Below are positions 19,134-27,157 of a stretch of DNA of 64,000 nucleotides, one piece after another. A program made the translations under genes and the position numbers. The stretch lies in assembly GCF_007558725.1 (NCBI RefSeq), contig NZ_VLPL01000004.1:1-64000 (forward strand), in the 5' to 3' direction. How positions within the stretch are numbered: the stretch's first letter is position 1; each line of letters starts with the position of its first letter. The notes below the pieces were generated by a model. That model did not search any database. It was given only the letters and a program-made list of their open reading frames with translations, and had not been told where the DNA came from. Source of the DNA: Fluviicola chungangensis (GTDB lineage Bacteria > Bacteroidota > Bacteroidia > Flavobacteriales_D > Crocinitomicaceae).

Positions 19134-19230
19134 GTTGAAAGTATACTTTCAACTGACGATACAAACGTTAGTTTGTATGCACTGTAAAAGCAAACTTATT
19201 ATTTTCAATTTCAAACCTAATTAAAACAAA

Positions 19231-19257
19231 AAAGGGGATGATTGCTCATCCCCTTTT
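19231..19257 (-). terminator. Terminator downstream of tRNA-Pro
   Basis: Hairpin AAAGGGGATGA / TCATCCCCTTT with a short loop. On the minus strand it is followed by T-rich sequence (TTTTTTGTTTTAA). It lies between tRNA-Pro and tRNA-Arg, so the two may be separate transcripts. Confidence 0.75.
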
Positions 19258-19263
19258 CTTGTG

Positions 19264-19338
19264 TCGGGGCGGCAGGATTCGAACCTGCGACCTCCTGGTC
19301 CCAAACCAGGCGCGATGACCGGACTACGCTACGCCCCG
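19264..19338 (-). tRNA. tRNA-Pro (anticodon TGG)
   Basis: Minus-strand cloverleaf: acceptor CGGGGCG pairs with CGCCCCG, anticodon stem CCTGG/CCAGG with loop TTTGGGA (TGG), T arm GGTTCGAATCC. Discriminator base A; CCA not encoded. Confidence 0.95.
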
Positions 19339-19454
19339 AACTAGGCTTTTATTTCAAGTTACTTCAATCGTTTTTGAAGTAGTTATTTCTCTGTTTTGAG
19401 GGTGCAAAGATAGTTACTTATTTCACTTGTGCAAGCCCCTTGAGAAAATTTTTG

Positions 19455-19541
19455 CGGAGAGAGCGGGATTCGAACCCGCGGTACAGTTACCCGTACGTCA
19501 GTTTAGCAAACTGGTGGTTTCAGCCTCTCACCCATCCCTCC
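19455..19541 (-). tRNA. tRNA-Ser (anticodon GCT)
   Basis: 87-nt minus-strand cloverleaf with the long variable arm of class II tRNAs. Acceptor GGAGGGA pairs with TCTCTCC, the anticodon loop is TTGCTAA (GCT), and the discriminator is G as expected for tRNA-Ser. First of the three clustered tRNAs. Confidence 0.95.
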
Positions 19542-19681
19542 AATATTCTTACAAAGAACGTGTCTATGGTCTCCCTAAGACAGGCGCAAAATTAATAAAT
19601 GCATTGTTCTATCAAAGGATTTTGACTAAAAAAAAGTAAAAAAAATCATTTCCGTATGCTTTACACTTCCTTAATCTGCGC

Positions 19682-20998
19682 TTAATCTCTAAAAATCAAG
19701 TCTTTCAACTGTTCACGCTGCGCCCTTAAATTCTGAAGAATAGCACTTCGTCTGCGTGCAAAACGACCGAATCGCTGCTTGGAATTCAAATGATGCATGT
19801 AGCGCATGTAATAATGTGCAAAGGTGCCGAATAAAGGCAATACCGCCCAATAAAGCAAGGTTTCCAGCCAGGTTAAATCCAACCAAAAATGGGCAAGCAA
19901 ACCAAATCCCAGGTAATTCAACGGATACAAAACCAACCCCAGCAAAATCGATAAAGGTGCGTGATACTCCACTTCCTTCGTCATTTTCGGGACCAGCCAG
20001 CCAATTAGCCAATACGGAAGTACGTGATGAATAAATCCGATCAGGAAAACAGGAACCGTCAGGATGACAAACAACCAGCTTTGGATGAATTGCCTCAAAA
20101 ATAACAGCGGTCTGTATGGCCGGTCCAGGAAATCGGGTTTGATTCCCAAAAATTGGAGCGATGCAAATACATTGCTTGTTTCCGTTTGGATCTCATTCAA
20201 CTTCCAGGGACTAGTCAGGCTGTACCCTTCCAAACGGGCGTGAACAGATTTCATAAAATTCATTTCCCCCGAAACGTCGGTTTGATTGGTATATTTAGTG
20301 ACAAACAGGTCCGCCAGCTGTTCTATCAGGTCTTCGCGTGCGGAATCCTCCATATTGACAAAGACACGCGATAACTCCACACGGAATCGTTCGGTAAGCA
20401 ATTTTGCCGCATGGCCCTGGTTGGATTCGTATTCTTTCCACAAGTCCTCCAGGGTGATTGGCCTGCCGACCTGTACCAACACTTTTCCTCTGTAAGAATC
20501 AGCTGAGACGTAATTCAACCCGATAGGAACGACTTTTAATCCCAATTTTCCCTGGTTTCTTCGTTCTACTTCCAAAGCAATACGGGCTGTTCCGGTTTTA
20601 ATCTCTCGGAGTTTCCGTTCCAAAAAACTGGTCCCTTCCGGGAAAACAACCAGGATCTCCCCTTTTTCCAGCAGTTGATAACAGGCCTCGAAAGAATCTT
20701 TGTTGTTGACACCTGAAACGGCTCCGTCGGATTTCCGGTTGATCGGGATCATTCCCAATGCACCTAATAATTTGCGTTTGAAAGGGGAATTGAAAAAAGT
20801 GGCCTTTGCCATGAAATGGACGCGTCTCCTGTTGACAAATCCCACCATCCAGGCATCCATTAACGTATTCGGGTGGTTCGCAATAAGGATCAATGGACCG
20901 TTCTCCCTATCCAGCAATTCCTTATTGACCACCTTGATTTCACGGTAGTAATGCCTGATCCCAAATGAAATGATCGCTTTTAAAATTCGGTATAACAT
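19682..20998 (-). CDS. Glycerolipid acyltransferase (PlsC/Gpt2-like)
   Basis: A 438-residue membrane acyltransferase. Residues 41-48 are NHPNTLMD, the catalytic His-Asp motif with five residues between H and D, a spacing found in the Gpt2/Sct1 group rather than the classical HX4D. FPEGTS at 119-124 is the substrate-binding motif. The acyltransferase domain fills about the first 230 residues. The C-terminal half has about four membrane segments (from roughly 300 to 395) and a basic tail. The expected role is acylation of glycerol-3-phosphate or lyso-phosphatidate in membrane phospholipid synthesis; which of the two substrates cannot be told from sequence. It stands alone, with the divergent pabB unit 445 bp away. 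Confidence 0.85.
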   Translation of the reverse strand: MLYRILKAIISFGIRHYYREIKVVNKELLDRENGPLILIANHPNTLMDAWMVGFVNRRRVHFMAKATFFNSPFKRKLLGALGMIPINRKSDGAVSGVNNKDSFEACYQLLEKGEILVVFPEGTSFLERKLREIKTGTARIALEVERRNQGKLGLKVVPIGLNYVSADSYRGKVLVQVGRPITLEDLWKEYESNQGHAAKLLTERFRVELSRVFVNMEDSAREDLIEQLADLFVTKYTNQTDVSGEMNFMKSVHARLEGYSLTSPWKLNEIQTETSNVFASLQFLGIKPDFLDRPYRPLLFLRQFIQSWLFVILTVPVFLIGFIHHVLPYWLIGWLVPKMTKEVEYHAPLSILLGLVLYPLNYLGFGLLAHFWLDLTWLETLLYWAVLPLFGTFAHYYMRYMHHLNSKQRFGRFARRRSAILQNLRAQREQLKDLIFRD

Positions 20999-21431
20999 GA
21001 GTGGGTTTTGAACGAAATTACATAATTCCTAATTATCAGTTGTGACACAACGGATTACAAATTTCAATAATCCATACATTTCTTCACTTATCGTGCCAAC
21101 TTGATCACCTGGCCCCCTAAAACCAATCTGAACCTGCTCACTTATGTAACCCTGCTTTCGAACAAATTACTCCTGATAATTAGCTACGGCAAATTAAAGA
21201 ATAGGTCAAGTACGGGTCAAGTATGGGTCAAGTATGGATAGAGTATTAAAATGTTATATATTTAACACCTGATTCTAGCTGCTTTTTAGCTTTTTCAATC
21301 CAAAATCCGGTTCTTCCGGCAAATCAAAAACACCTCTGAAAACTTCATCCCATTACTCACAATTGTGAAAAACAGGTTTTGTCCTCCGTCATAATCCTCC
21401 AATACACAATTCGTAATTAGGAATTAGGAAT
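20999..21431. other. Divergent intergenic region between the acyltransferase and pabB
   Basis: No gene is visible in these 430 bp. It holds the promoters of both divergent genes, the 11 bp direct repeats listed separately (21203-21246), and short AT-rich repeats next to pabB (GTAATTAGGAATTAGGAATT at 21413-21432). Confidence 0.5.
21203..21246. repeat. Four 11 bp direct repeats
   Basis: Consecutive units AGGTCAAGTAC, GGGTCAAGTAT, GGGTCAAGTAT and a degenerate GGATAGAGTAT. The 11 bp period places each copy on nearly the same DNA face, as in direct-repeat binding sites of OmpR/PhoB-type regulators. They lie about 200 bp from both divergent start codons. Confidence 0.75.
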
Positions 21432-21439
21432 TACCTTTG
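21432..21439 (+). promoter_or_regulatory. Bacteroidetes -7 box of pabB
   Basis: TACCTTTG is a perfect TAnnTTTG box; a TTCG at 21410-21413 may serve as the -33 element with an 18 bp spacer. The box ends only 4 nt before the ATG at 21444, so transcription probably starts at or next to the start codon (leaderless mRNA). Confidence 0.65.
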
Positions 21440-21443
21440 TGAA

Positions 21444-22628
21444 ATGGTCGAGCGCGCACTCTTCAGGTACAAAGAAAACTCCTTCCTGGTTGGAATCGGA
21501 TGCGAGTCCGAGTTTCTGCTCCATTCCGATCTGAACTGGAACGCATTGGACACCTTCCTGGAAAAACACGAAGGCCGCACCTTATTCACGGTCATCAATT
21601 ATCAATTGGGACTCGACATTCTCTCCGTTCCACATGCCCCGAACCAATTGCCCCTGCTAAGAGTTTGGGTTCCTGAAAGCACGTATCTGTATGAAAGCAC
21701 TACCGCTTATTTACTGGAAGGAAAGCACGATGAGATGCATCAAAAGTTGGCAGAAGCAGTATTTGAAACCCGGGAAAACGCCCCCACCGTCCAATGGAAG
21801 GCAAAAATAGATCAAACGACCTATTTGGAACGCATTCAACAATTGAAAGAACACATCCAGCTGGGAGACATCTATGAATTGAATTTCTGTCAGCTGATTG
21901 AATCACAACCCATCACCTTGCATTCGATCCAACCGTTCTTCAATCGGATGTGGGAACTCAACCCAACCCCCTTTGCAGGAATGGTGGAAACGGAACGCTG
22001 GATGCTTGCGTCTGCAAGTCCGGAACGCTTTATTCAAAAGAAAGGATCCAAATTGATTTCACAGCCGATCAAAGGAACGGCACCAAGAGGAAAAACCGAA
22101 CCGGAAGACATGCAATTCCGGAATAACCTGCAGGCGAGTCCGAAAGAGCGTGCCGAAAACGTAATGATTGTCGATCTGGTCCGGAATGATCTATCTCGGG
22201 TCGCCACAAAAGGAAGCGTACACGTAGAAGAGCTGTGCGGGATTTATTCTTTCCCCACGGTCCACCAAATGATCTCAACCATTTCCTGCGAATTGAAAGA
22301 AAAAATGTCCCTTTCAGAAATTCTGAAAGCAGCTTTTCCGATGGGTTCCATGACAGGAGCCCCAAAAAAATCAGCCGTTGAGCTGGCCGAGAAATACGAG
22401 GGTTTTTCCCGTGAATTCTATTCCGGATCCTTTGGCGTCATCTACCCGAATATGGATTTTGACCTGAATGTCCTGATCCGCACATTGGTTTACGACCACC
22501 AAACGAAAAAACTATCCTGCGGAGTTGGCGGAGCCATTACCATGCTTTCGGATCCCCAGGCCGAATACGAAGAATGCAGGTTCAAAGTCGACAAAATCCT
22601 CTCACTTTTCGGAACATGTCAGTGGTAA
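21444..22628 (+). CDS. pabB: Aminodeoxychorismate synthase component I
   Basis: A 394-residue chorismate-binding enzyme. It converts chorismate, with ammonia from a glutaminase partner, to 4-amino-4-deoxychorismate in folate synthesis. Around residue 209 it reads PIKGTAPRG; the Lys in PIKGT is the PabB signature, whereas anthranilate synthase TrpE has PIAGT. Other family motifs are MIVDLVRNDLSRV and GSMTGAPKKSA, plus SFGVIYPN near the C-terminus. It is a little shorter than stand-alone PabB of enterobacteria because the N-terminal part is reduced. No glutaminase (pabA) gene is adjacent. It overlaps tilS by 13 bp, so the two are translationally coupled. Confidence 0.92.
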   Translation: MVERALFRYKENSFLVGIGCESEFLLHSDLNWNALDTFLEKHEGRTLFTVINYQLGLDILSVPHAPNQLPLLRVWVPESTYLYESTTAYLLEGKHDEMHQKLAEAVFETRENAPTVQWKAKIDQTTYLERIQQLKEHIQLGDIYELNFCQLIESQPITLHSIQPFFNRMWELNPTPFAGMVETERWMLASASPERFIQKKGSKLISQPIKGTAPRGKTEPEDMQFRNNLQASPKERAENVMIVDLVRNDLSRVATKGSVHVEELCGIYSFPTVHQMISTISCELKEKMSLSEILKAAFPMGSMTGAPKKSAVELAEKYEGFSREFYSGSFGVIYPNMDFDLNVLIRTLVYDHQTKKLSCGVGGAITMLSDPQAEYEECRFKVDKILSLFGTCQW

Positions 22629-23863
22629 AAGAAGCTGTTTCGCAGTTAGGACTTCAATCGTTCAACTTGTGTGTTGCCTGTTCGGGCGGACTCGACTCAA
22701 CCGTCCTGTTAACTGCTTTGGTCCAATTAGGATTAAAACCCTCCGTTCTGCACATCAATTATCAGCTGCGTGGGGAAGAAAGCGAAAAAGACGAAGCATT
22801 TGTTCGTGCATTGGCCTGGAAACACGGGTTAACAATAGAAGTTGTTCGTTGTCCCATAGAATACACGAAAGGAAAGGGCATTAACCTGCAGGCAGCCGCA
22901 AGGGAATTCCGGCATGATTTGTTCCGTCGCTTTCTTCGTGAATCACCGGTTAACCGCGTTTTACTGGCCCATCATTCAGACGACCAGGTAGAAACGTTCT
23001 TTTTACAGCTTTTGCGTGGTTCCGGAATTTTCGGACTTGGAGGAATGCACCCGGAACGAAACGGAATGATCCGGCCATTCCTCGAACTGTCCAAAGCAGA
23101 ATTAAAAGCCTTTGCACTCGAAAACAAGATCCGGTGGCGTGAAGATGCCAGCAACGAAGAAAATAATTATAAGAGAAACCAATTCCGGAACCTGATCATT
23201 CCAAAACTGATGGAATCCAATCCGGAATTAAATCACTCCATCCTGTTGATGCAATCCGTTTTCCGTGATACCCAGGAGGAAATTCGGAAAAATATCAAAC
23301 CACAGCTGCAACAATGGGAAAAGCAGTACCGGATTTCTTTTAGCGAGTGGACGCGGCTGACAATGGACAAGCAGATTCTGTGCTGCTTTTATTTCGGATG
23401 GCCTGTCCGCACCATCAAACGCATTCAAGCTTTAGAAGCTTCCGAACTGAGTGCGCGAATTGATAAAACCCCAATATTCAGAACGAAGGATGGGTTTTCC
23501 TGGAATGCCAATTTTGCAGAGATTATGCATTGGGAATTCAAGATTGAAGAAGTTGAATTCTTACCCGATACATTCAACAAATGGGAAGTGTACCTGGATT
23601 CGGAGAAATGTACCTCGCCCATTACCTGCGGATTCGCGACTGCTTTGGATAAAATGAGTCCCATCGGGGTAAACGGAACGAGCAGTATTTTCAAACTCCT
23701 GAAGGATTCCGGAATTCCCGAACAATGGAGAAGTTCCTATCCGGTATTCAGAATCGGAGAAGAAATTACCTGGATTCCGGGAATTTCCGTTTCAAAAAAA
23801 TACCTCGCAACCTCATCTACATCTCTGATAATCAAGCTTTATAAAGCACCTTCAGAACTGTAA
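22616..23863 (+). CDS. tilS: tRNA(Ile)-lysidine synthase
   Basis: A 415-residue PP-loop ATPase. SGGLDS at residues 23-28 is the ATP-binding P-loop of the family, and the downstream ANHSDDQxE-type motif appears as AHHSDDQVETFFLQLLRGSG. TilS attaches lysine to C34 of the CAU-anticodon tRNA-Ile so that it reads AUA; it is an essential cytoplasmic enzyme. I place the start at the ATG at 22616 because translation from there gives the usual N-terminus (MSVVKEAVSQLG); the longer frame from 22574 runs inside pabB. It overlaps the pabB end by 13 bp. The C-terminal third carries the substrate-binding domains. Confidence 0.92.
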   Translation: MSVVKEAVSQLGLQSFNLCVACSGGLDSTVLLTALVQLGLKPSVLHINYQLRGEESEKDEAFVRALAWKHGLTIEVVRCPIEYTKGKGINLQAAAREFRHDLFRRFLRESPVNRVLLAHHSDDQVETFFLQLLRGSGIFGLGGMHPERNGMIRPFLELSKAELKAFALENKIRWREDASNEENNYKRNQFRNLIIPKLMESNPELNHSILLMQSVFRDTQEEIRKNIKPQLQQWEKQYRISFSEWTRLTMDKQILCCFYFGWPVRTIKRIQALEASELSARIDKTPIFRTKDGFSWNANFAEIMHWEFKIEEVEFLPDTFNKWEVYLDSEKCTSPITCGFATALDKMSPIGVNGTSSIFKLLKDSGIPEQWRSSYPVFRIGEEITWIPGISVSKKYLATSSTSLIIKLYKAPSEL

Positions 23864-23942
23864 TACTTTTTTTTCACGAAATGTGATTTTGAAATTATTT
23901 TTTTATTAAATTTCGGATTGTACACTCTTAAAACCCCGCAAA

Positions 23943-24212
23943 ATGGAACCCGTTACAGTTGAAAAAGAGATGGTAAAAGATTTGACTTTTAAACATCAGG
24001 TTGAATTCGAACAACAATCAGATATTCGCTCCAAATTAGAAGAAGCAACCCGATTGGGTAACGGATACCATCACAAAGTCGGCATTATTTTTCACGACGA
24101 CGAAGGACTAAAAAGAGTCAACACAACCATTTGGGCCACCGGGCAAAAATACATCTGCCTGAAAGGCGGCATGTGGATTCCTATAGATCACATCGTAGAA
24201 TTGAAGTTTTAG
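23943..24212 (+). CDS. Conserved small cytoplasmic protein of unknown function
   Basis: An 89-residue soluble protein without signal peptide or membrane segments. The first half is charged and helical (KEMVKDLTFKHQVEFEQQ); the second half is beta-rich and reads like a small barrel (GYHHKVGIIFHDDEG, VNTTIWATGQKYICLKGG, IPIDHIVELKF). I recall closely similar short proteins in Flavobacteriia, but no function is known to me. Its start at 23943 is supported by the compact fit between tilS and the next promoter. A link to nucleic acid or ligand binding is only a guess from the barrel-like pattern. Confidence 0.8.
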   Translation: MEPVTVEKEMVKDLTFKHQVEFEQQSDIRSKLEEATRLGNGYHHKVGIIFHDDEGLKRVNTTIWATGQKYICLKGGMWIPIDHIVELKF

Positions 24213-24240
24213 CTTTTCAAGAAAAGTACTTAAACTCCTA

Positions 24241-24270
24241 TTGTCAAGCAGTTTTCGTTTTGTAGCTTTG
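24241..24270 (+). promoter_or_regulatory. Promoter of the dsbD gene pair
   Basis: TTG at 24241-24243 and TAGCTTTG at 24263-24270, with 19 bp between them, match the Bacteroidetes sigma-ABfr consensus (TTTG, 19 bp, TAnnTTTG). The first start codon follows 21 nt later at 24292. Confidence 0.75.
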
Positions 24271-24291
24271 AAATTATAAACTTGAAGCCCC

Positions 24292-24726
24292 ATGCGCAAA
24301 CTGCTTTTTTTATGCTCCTTTTTATTGATCGGAACAGTCATTTTCGCCCAGGATAGGGTAAAATGGGATTTTTCCTACAATCCGGGCACAAAAGAAATTG
24401 AATTTAAAGCCGTTATTTCTGAAGGCTGGCACCTATACAGTCAGCACATAAATAACACCATCGGACCGGTTCCGACCAGCTTTACCTTTACAGAAAACCC
24501 AACGATCAAATTCGAAGGAGAGGTCATTGAACCCAAAGCCATTCACGAATACGATGAAAATTTTGAGGCAGCACTCGATTTCTTTAAATCGGAAGTTACA
24601 TTCACACGTAAAGTTGCCAAAGCAAAATCCGGAGACGTAATCAAAGGATATGTCACCTTCATGGTTTGTAATGAAGTGATGTGCCTTCCTCCTGTTGATA
24701 TCGATTTTTCCATAACAATTCCTTAA
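24292..24726 (+). CDS. Secreted DsbD alpha-domain-like protein
   Basis: A 144-residue protein with a signal peptide (MRKLLFLCSFLLIGTVIFAQ) and one DsbD N-terminal-type domain. The Cys pair is in MVCNEVMCLPP, the form used by the periplasmic alpha domain of DsbD to pass electrons to client proteins. In the family this domain takes electrons from the membrane part of DsbD and reduces periplasmic disulfides, including those needed for cytochrome c maturation. The next gene encodes a full DsbD with its own alpha domain, 15 bp downstream on the same strand, so this is a second free-standing alpha domain in the same operon, either an alternative electron acceptor or a duplicate. Confidence 0.85.
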   Translation: MRKLLFLCSFLLIGTVIFAQDRVKWDFSYNPGTKEIEFKAVISEGWHLYSQHINNTIGPVPTSFTFTENPTIKFEGEVIEPKAIHEYDENFEAALDFFKSEVTFTRKVAKAKSGDVIKGYVTFMVCNEVMCLPPVDIDFSITIP

Positions 24727-24741
24727 CATCTCAAAATCTTT

Positions 24742-26835
24742 ATGAAATACTTAGTTAAAAGTTTAATCCTTTTAGTTGGTTTAACTCTTTTCAATAAAGC
24801 AAATGCCCAAATAGAACTTGCGCAAGACATGGCCAAGTGGAAATTTTCCGTGGAATATGGAAAAGACTGCGAAGCAACCATTGTAGCAGAAGTAAATATT
24901 GCTTCTCATTGGCATATCAATGCATTGATACTTCCGAAAGGAGCTTTTGGTATCGCTACTGAATTTCGTTTGGATAAATCTCCGAATTATCAAATTGTAG
25001 GAGCAGTAAAAGAGCCCAAGCCAATTCAAAAACACGATGACATAGCCGATGAAGATTTGAGCTATCATGAGGGTAAAATCATCTTGAAACAAAAAATTAA
25101 AATTCTTTCGGGAAAAGACTTTACCCTGAATGGCGCATACCTCTTTCAGCCGTGTGATGCAGACCATTGTTTACCTCCTTATGATTCAAAATTCACCGTT
25201 AAAGTAAAAAGTTGTGCGGATGCTGCACAAATCGAGGAAACACCTGCTAATAGTGATATCGCGCAAACACCGGCGGTTGCACCAACTGACAACGTAAAAA
25301 AAGACGATAAGCCTGGAAGTACGGCAAAGCAAACGGCTACCGAAAAAGCACCTGCCGTCGGTAAAGAAAAAACAAAAAAATCCTTGTGGGGTGTGTTCTT
25401 TGCTGCATTTTTCAGCGGGTTCATCGCATTGATCATGCCGTGTGTATTCCCGATGATCCCGATGACCGTTAGTTTCTTTACCAAAAGAAGTAAAACGAGA
25501 GCGCTGGGAATTCGCAACGCATTTATCTATGGCGGATCGATTATATTGATCCACGTCTTATTGGCGGGAGTCGTTATTGCAACACGCTTATCCAGTCTTT
25601 TAAATGAATTATCGACAAACCTGTACTTCAACTTGTTCTTCTTTGGGATGCTAATCGTATTCGGGCTTTCCTTCTTGGGCGCATTCGAGATCCAATTGCC
25701 ATCCAAATGGGTCAATAAAGCAGATGAGAAAGCAGATAAAGGTGGTGTTGTGGGAATCTTCTTCATGGCATTGGTACTTTCACTGGCTTCATTCTCCTGT
25801 ACAGGACCTATTTTGGGAGACTTATTGGTAAGTATTTCCACTTCTGGCGGCGACCTGGCACTTCTGATCGGCATGTTTGCATTCGGATTGGCATTGGCAT
25901 TGCCTTTTATGCTTTTCGCCATTTTCCCTTCCTGGTTAAATTCTATGCCGAATTCAGGAGGATGGCTGAATGTGGTAAAAGTATTCTTAGGCTTCCTGGA
26001 AATTGCGTTTGCATTCAAATTCCTGGGAGCAGCAGATACTACCATGCAATGGCATTTATTGCACCGCGAGGTCTTTGTCGCAATCTGGGTCGGGATTTTC
26101 GCCATGTTATCTTTATACCTGCTCGGAAAAGTACGCCTGCCACACGACAGTCCGGTAGAGAAACTATCCGTTGGACGGACTATGATGGCAACAGCGAGTA
26201 TTGCATTTACCATGTACCTGATCCCGGGATTATGGGGAGCACCTTTGAATCTGGTAAATGCCTACCTTCCTCCTGATTTCTATGCAGAAGTTCCGGGCGG
26301 AATCAGCGGCGGCGGAAACACCATTTCTGTTTCAGAATCCGGTTCCGGTGAGCAAATTGAGATCGTGGAAGGAATGCACAAAGGACCGCAAGGACTAATG
26401 GCATTCAAGGATTACGACAAAGCTTTGGCTTATGCTAAAAAAGTAAACAAACCGCTTTTCATCGATTTCACAGGCTGGGGATGCGTGAATTGCCGTAAAA
26501 TGGAAAATTCCGTTTGGGGTCAGCCCGGAGTGATCGAACACTTGCGTGATGACGTGGTAATCGTTTCCCTTTATGTAGATGAGCGCACGGAATTGCCGAA
26601 AAAAGAACAGAAAACGATCAAAGTAAACGGACAGGACTTCTCGGTAACTACTATCGGTAACAAATGGACGGCGAAACAAATCGAAGAATATCAAACTGCT
26701 TCACAGCCCTATTATGTACTTCAAACTCCGGATGGAAAAGATATTCCCGTAGGAGGAGCTACTTACCAGGATCACGGAAGCGCACCGGTATTTCAAAAAT
26801 GGTTGGAAAAAGGGTTAAAAGCCAACAAAAAATAG
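24742..26835 (+). CDS. dsbD: Thiol:disulfide interchange protein DsbD
   Basis: A 697-residue membrane protein. It starts with a signal peptide (cleavage after ANAQ), then a periplasmic alpha domain (CDADHCLPP near residue 150), a low-complexity Thr/Lys/Ala linker, about eight membrane helices with the conserved Cys sites (LIMPCVFPMIP and FSCTGPI), and a C-terminal thioredoxin domain with WGCVNCRKME near residue 580. DsbD carries electrons from cytoplasmic thioredoxin through the membrane to periplasmic proteins. All three Cys pairs are present, so it looks functional. It follows the free alpha-domain gene by 15 bp and shares its promoter at 24241. Transcription probably ends at the hairpin at 26961. 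Confidence 0.93.
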   Translation: MKYLVKSLILLVGLTLFNKANAQIELAQDMAKWKFSVEYGKDCEATIVAEVNIASHWHINALILPKGAFGIATEFRLDKSPNYQIVGAVKEPKPIQKHDDIADEDLSYHEGKIILKQKIKILSGKDFTLNGAYLFQPCDADHCLPPYDSKFTVKVKSCADAAQIEETPANSDIAQTPAVAPTDNVKKDDKPGSTAKQTATEKAPAVGKEKTKKSLWGVFFAAFFSGFIALIMPCVFPMIPMTVSFFTKRSKTRALGIRNAFIYGGSIILIHVLLAGVVIATRLSSLLNELSTNLYFNLFFFGMLIVFGLSFLGAFEIQLPSKWVNKADEKADKGGVVGIFFMALVLSLASFSCTGPILGDLLVSISTSGGDLALLIGMFAFGLALALPFMLFAIFPSWLNSMPNSGGWLNVVKVFLGFLEIAFAFKFLGAADTTMQWHLLHREVFVAIWVGIFAMLSLYLLGKVRLPHDSPVEKLSVGRTMMATASIAFTMYLIPGLWGAPLNLVNAYLPPDFYAEVPGGISGGGNTISVSESGSGEQIEIVEGMHKGPQGLMAFKDYDKALAYAKKVNKPLFIDFTGWGCVNCRKMENSVWGQPGVIEHLRDDVVIVSLYVDERTELPKKEQKTIKVNGQDFSVTTIGNKWTAKQIEEYQTASQPYYVLQTPDGKDIPVGGATYQDHGSAPVFQKWLEKGLKANKK

Positions 26836-26960
26836 CTCAACTTTACCGTTTATCAATAAAAACTCGGTATTAAGATAATTTTAACTAAAAAATGGTTACC
26901 TAATCACAAAATAGATTTAACTTTGTAATGATTTAGGTGGTTAGGTTAGGTTGATTAGTG

Positions 26961-26993
26961 AATGGAGTTCGGACGCCTGTCTGAACTCCATTT
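26961..26993 (+). terminator. Terminator after dsbD
   Basis: A long hairpin AATGGAGTTC-GGACG / TGTCTGAACTCCATT with G-U pairs and a 2-nt top, followed by TTTATCATTTAT. It lies 125 bp after the dsbD stop inside the 26836-27157 gap. Just before it is an unusual GGTTAGGTTAGGTTGATTAG run (26938-26957). The rest of the gap holds the repeat and promoter listed next. Confidence 0.7.
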
Positions 26994-27110
26994 ATCATTT
27001 ATAGGGTCTGCATTCAGCACTTAAATTTAATACTCCATGAGATTTTTCACTTAATCCCGATAGTCGTCAGAAACCTGAAGTCTGTATATCTTAAATCTTG
27101 ATGTCTTAAA

Positions 27111-27154
27111 ATCCTGATGTCTTAGCATCTTAAAGTCCAAATAGCTAAATTCGC
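27111..27154. repeat. 44 bp dispersed repeat, copy 1 (recG promoter region)
   Basis: This 44 bp block is repeated at 30761-30804 with three differences. Both copies end in CTAAATTCGC just before a gene on the plus strand. The stretch before it carries shorter variants of the same text (CTTGATGTCTTA at 27098-27109, CCTGATGTCTTA at 27113-27124). Confidence 0.85.
27146..27153 (+). promoter_or_regulatory. Probable -7 box of recG
   Basis: TAAATTCG is one base from TAnnTTTG and ends 4 nt before the recG ATG, the same distance as at pabB and at the phhA leader. No clear -33 element. Confidence 0.5.
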
Positions 27155-27157
27155 TTC

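Noticed and set aside
19427-19639. 70-residue plus-strand ORF with ERAGFEPAVQLPVRQFSK
   Set aside because: It lies over the tRNA-Ser gene; this ERAGFEPA-type text is the known false translation of tRNA-Ser on the opposite strand.
25527-26213. 228-residue minus-strand ORF
   Set aside because: Antisense shadow of the dsbD membrane region; no recognisable domain.
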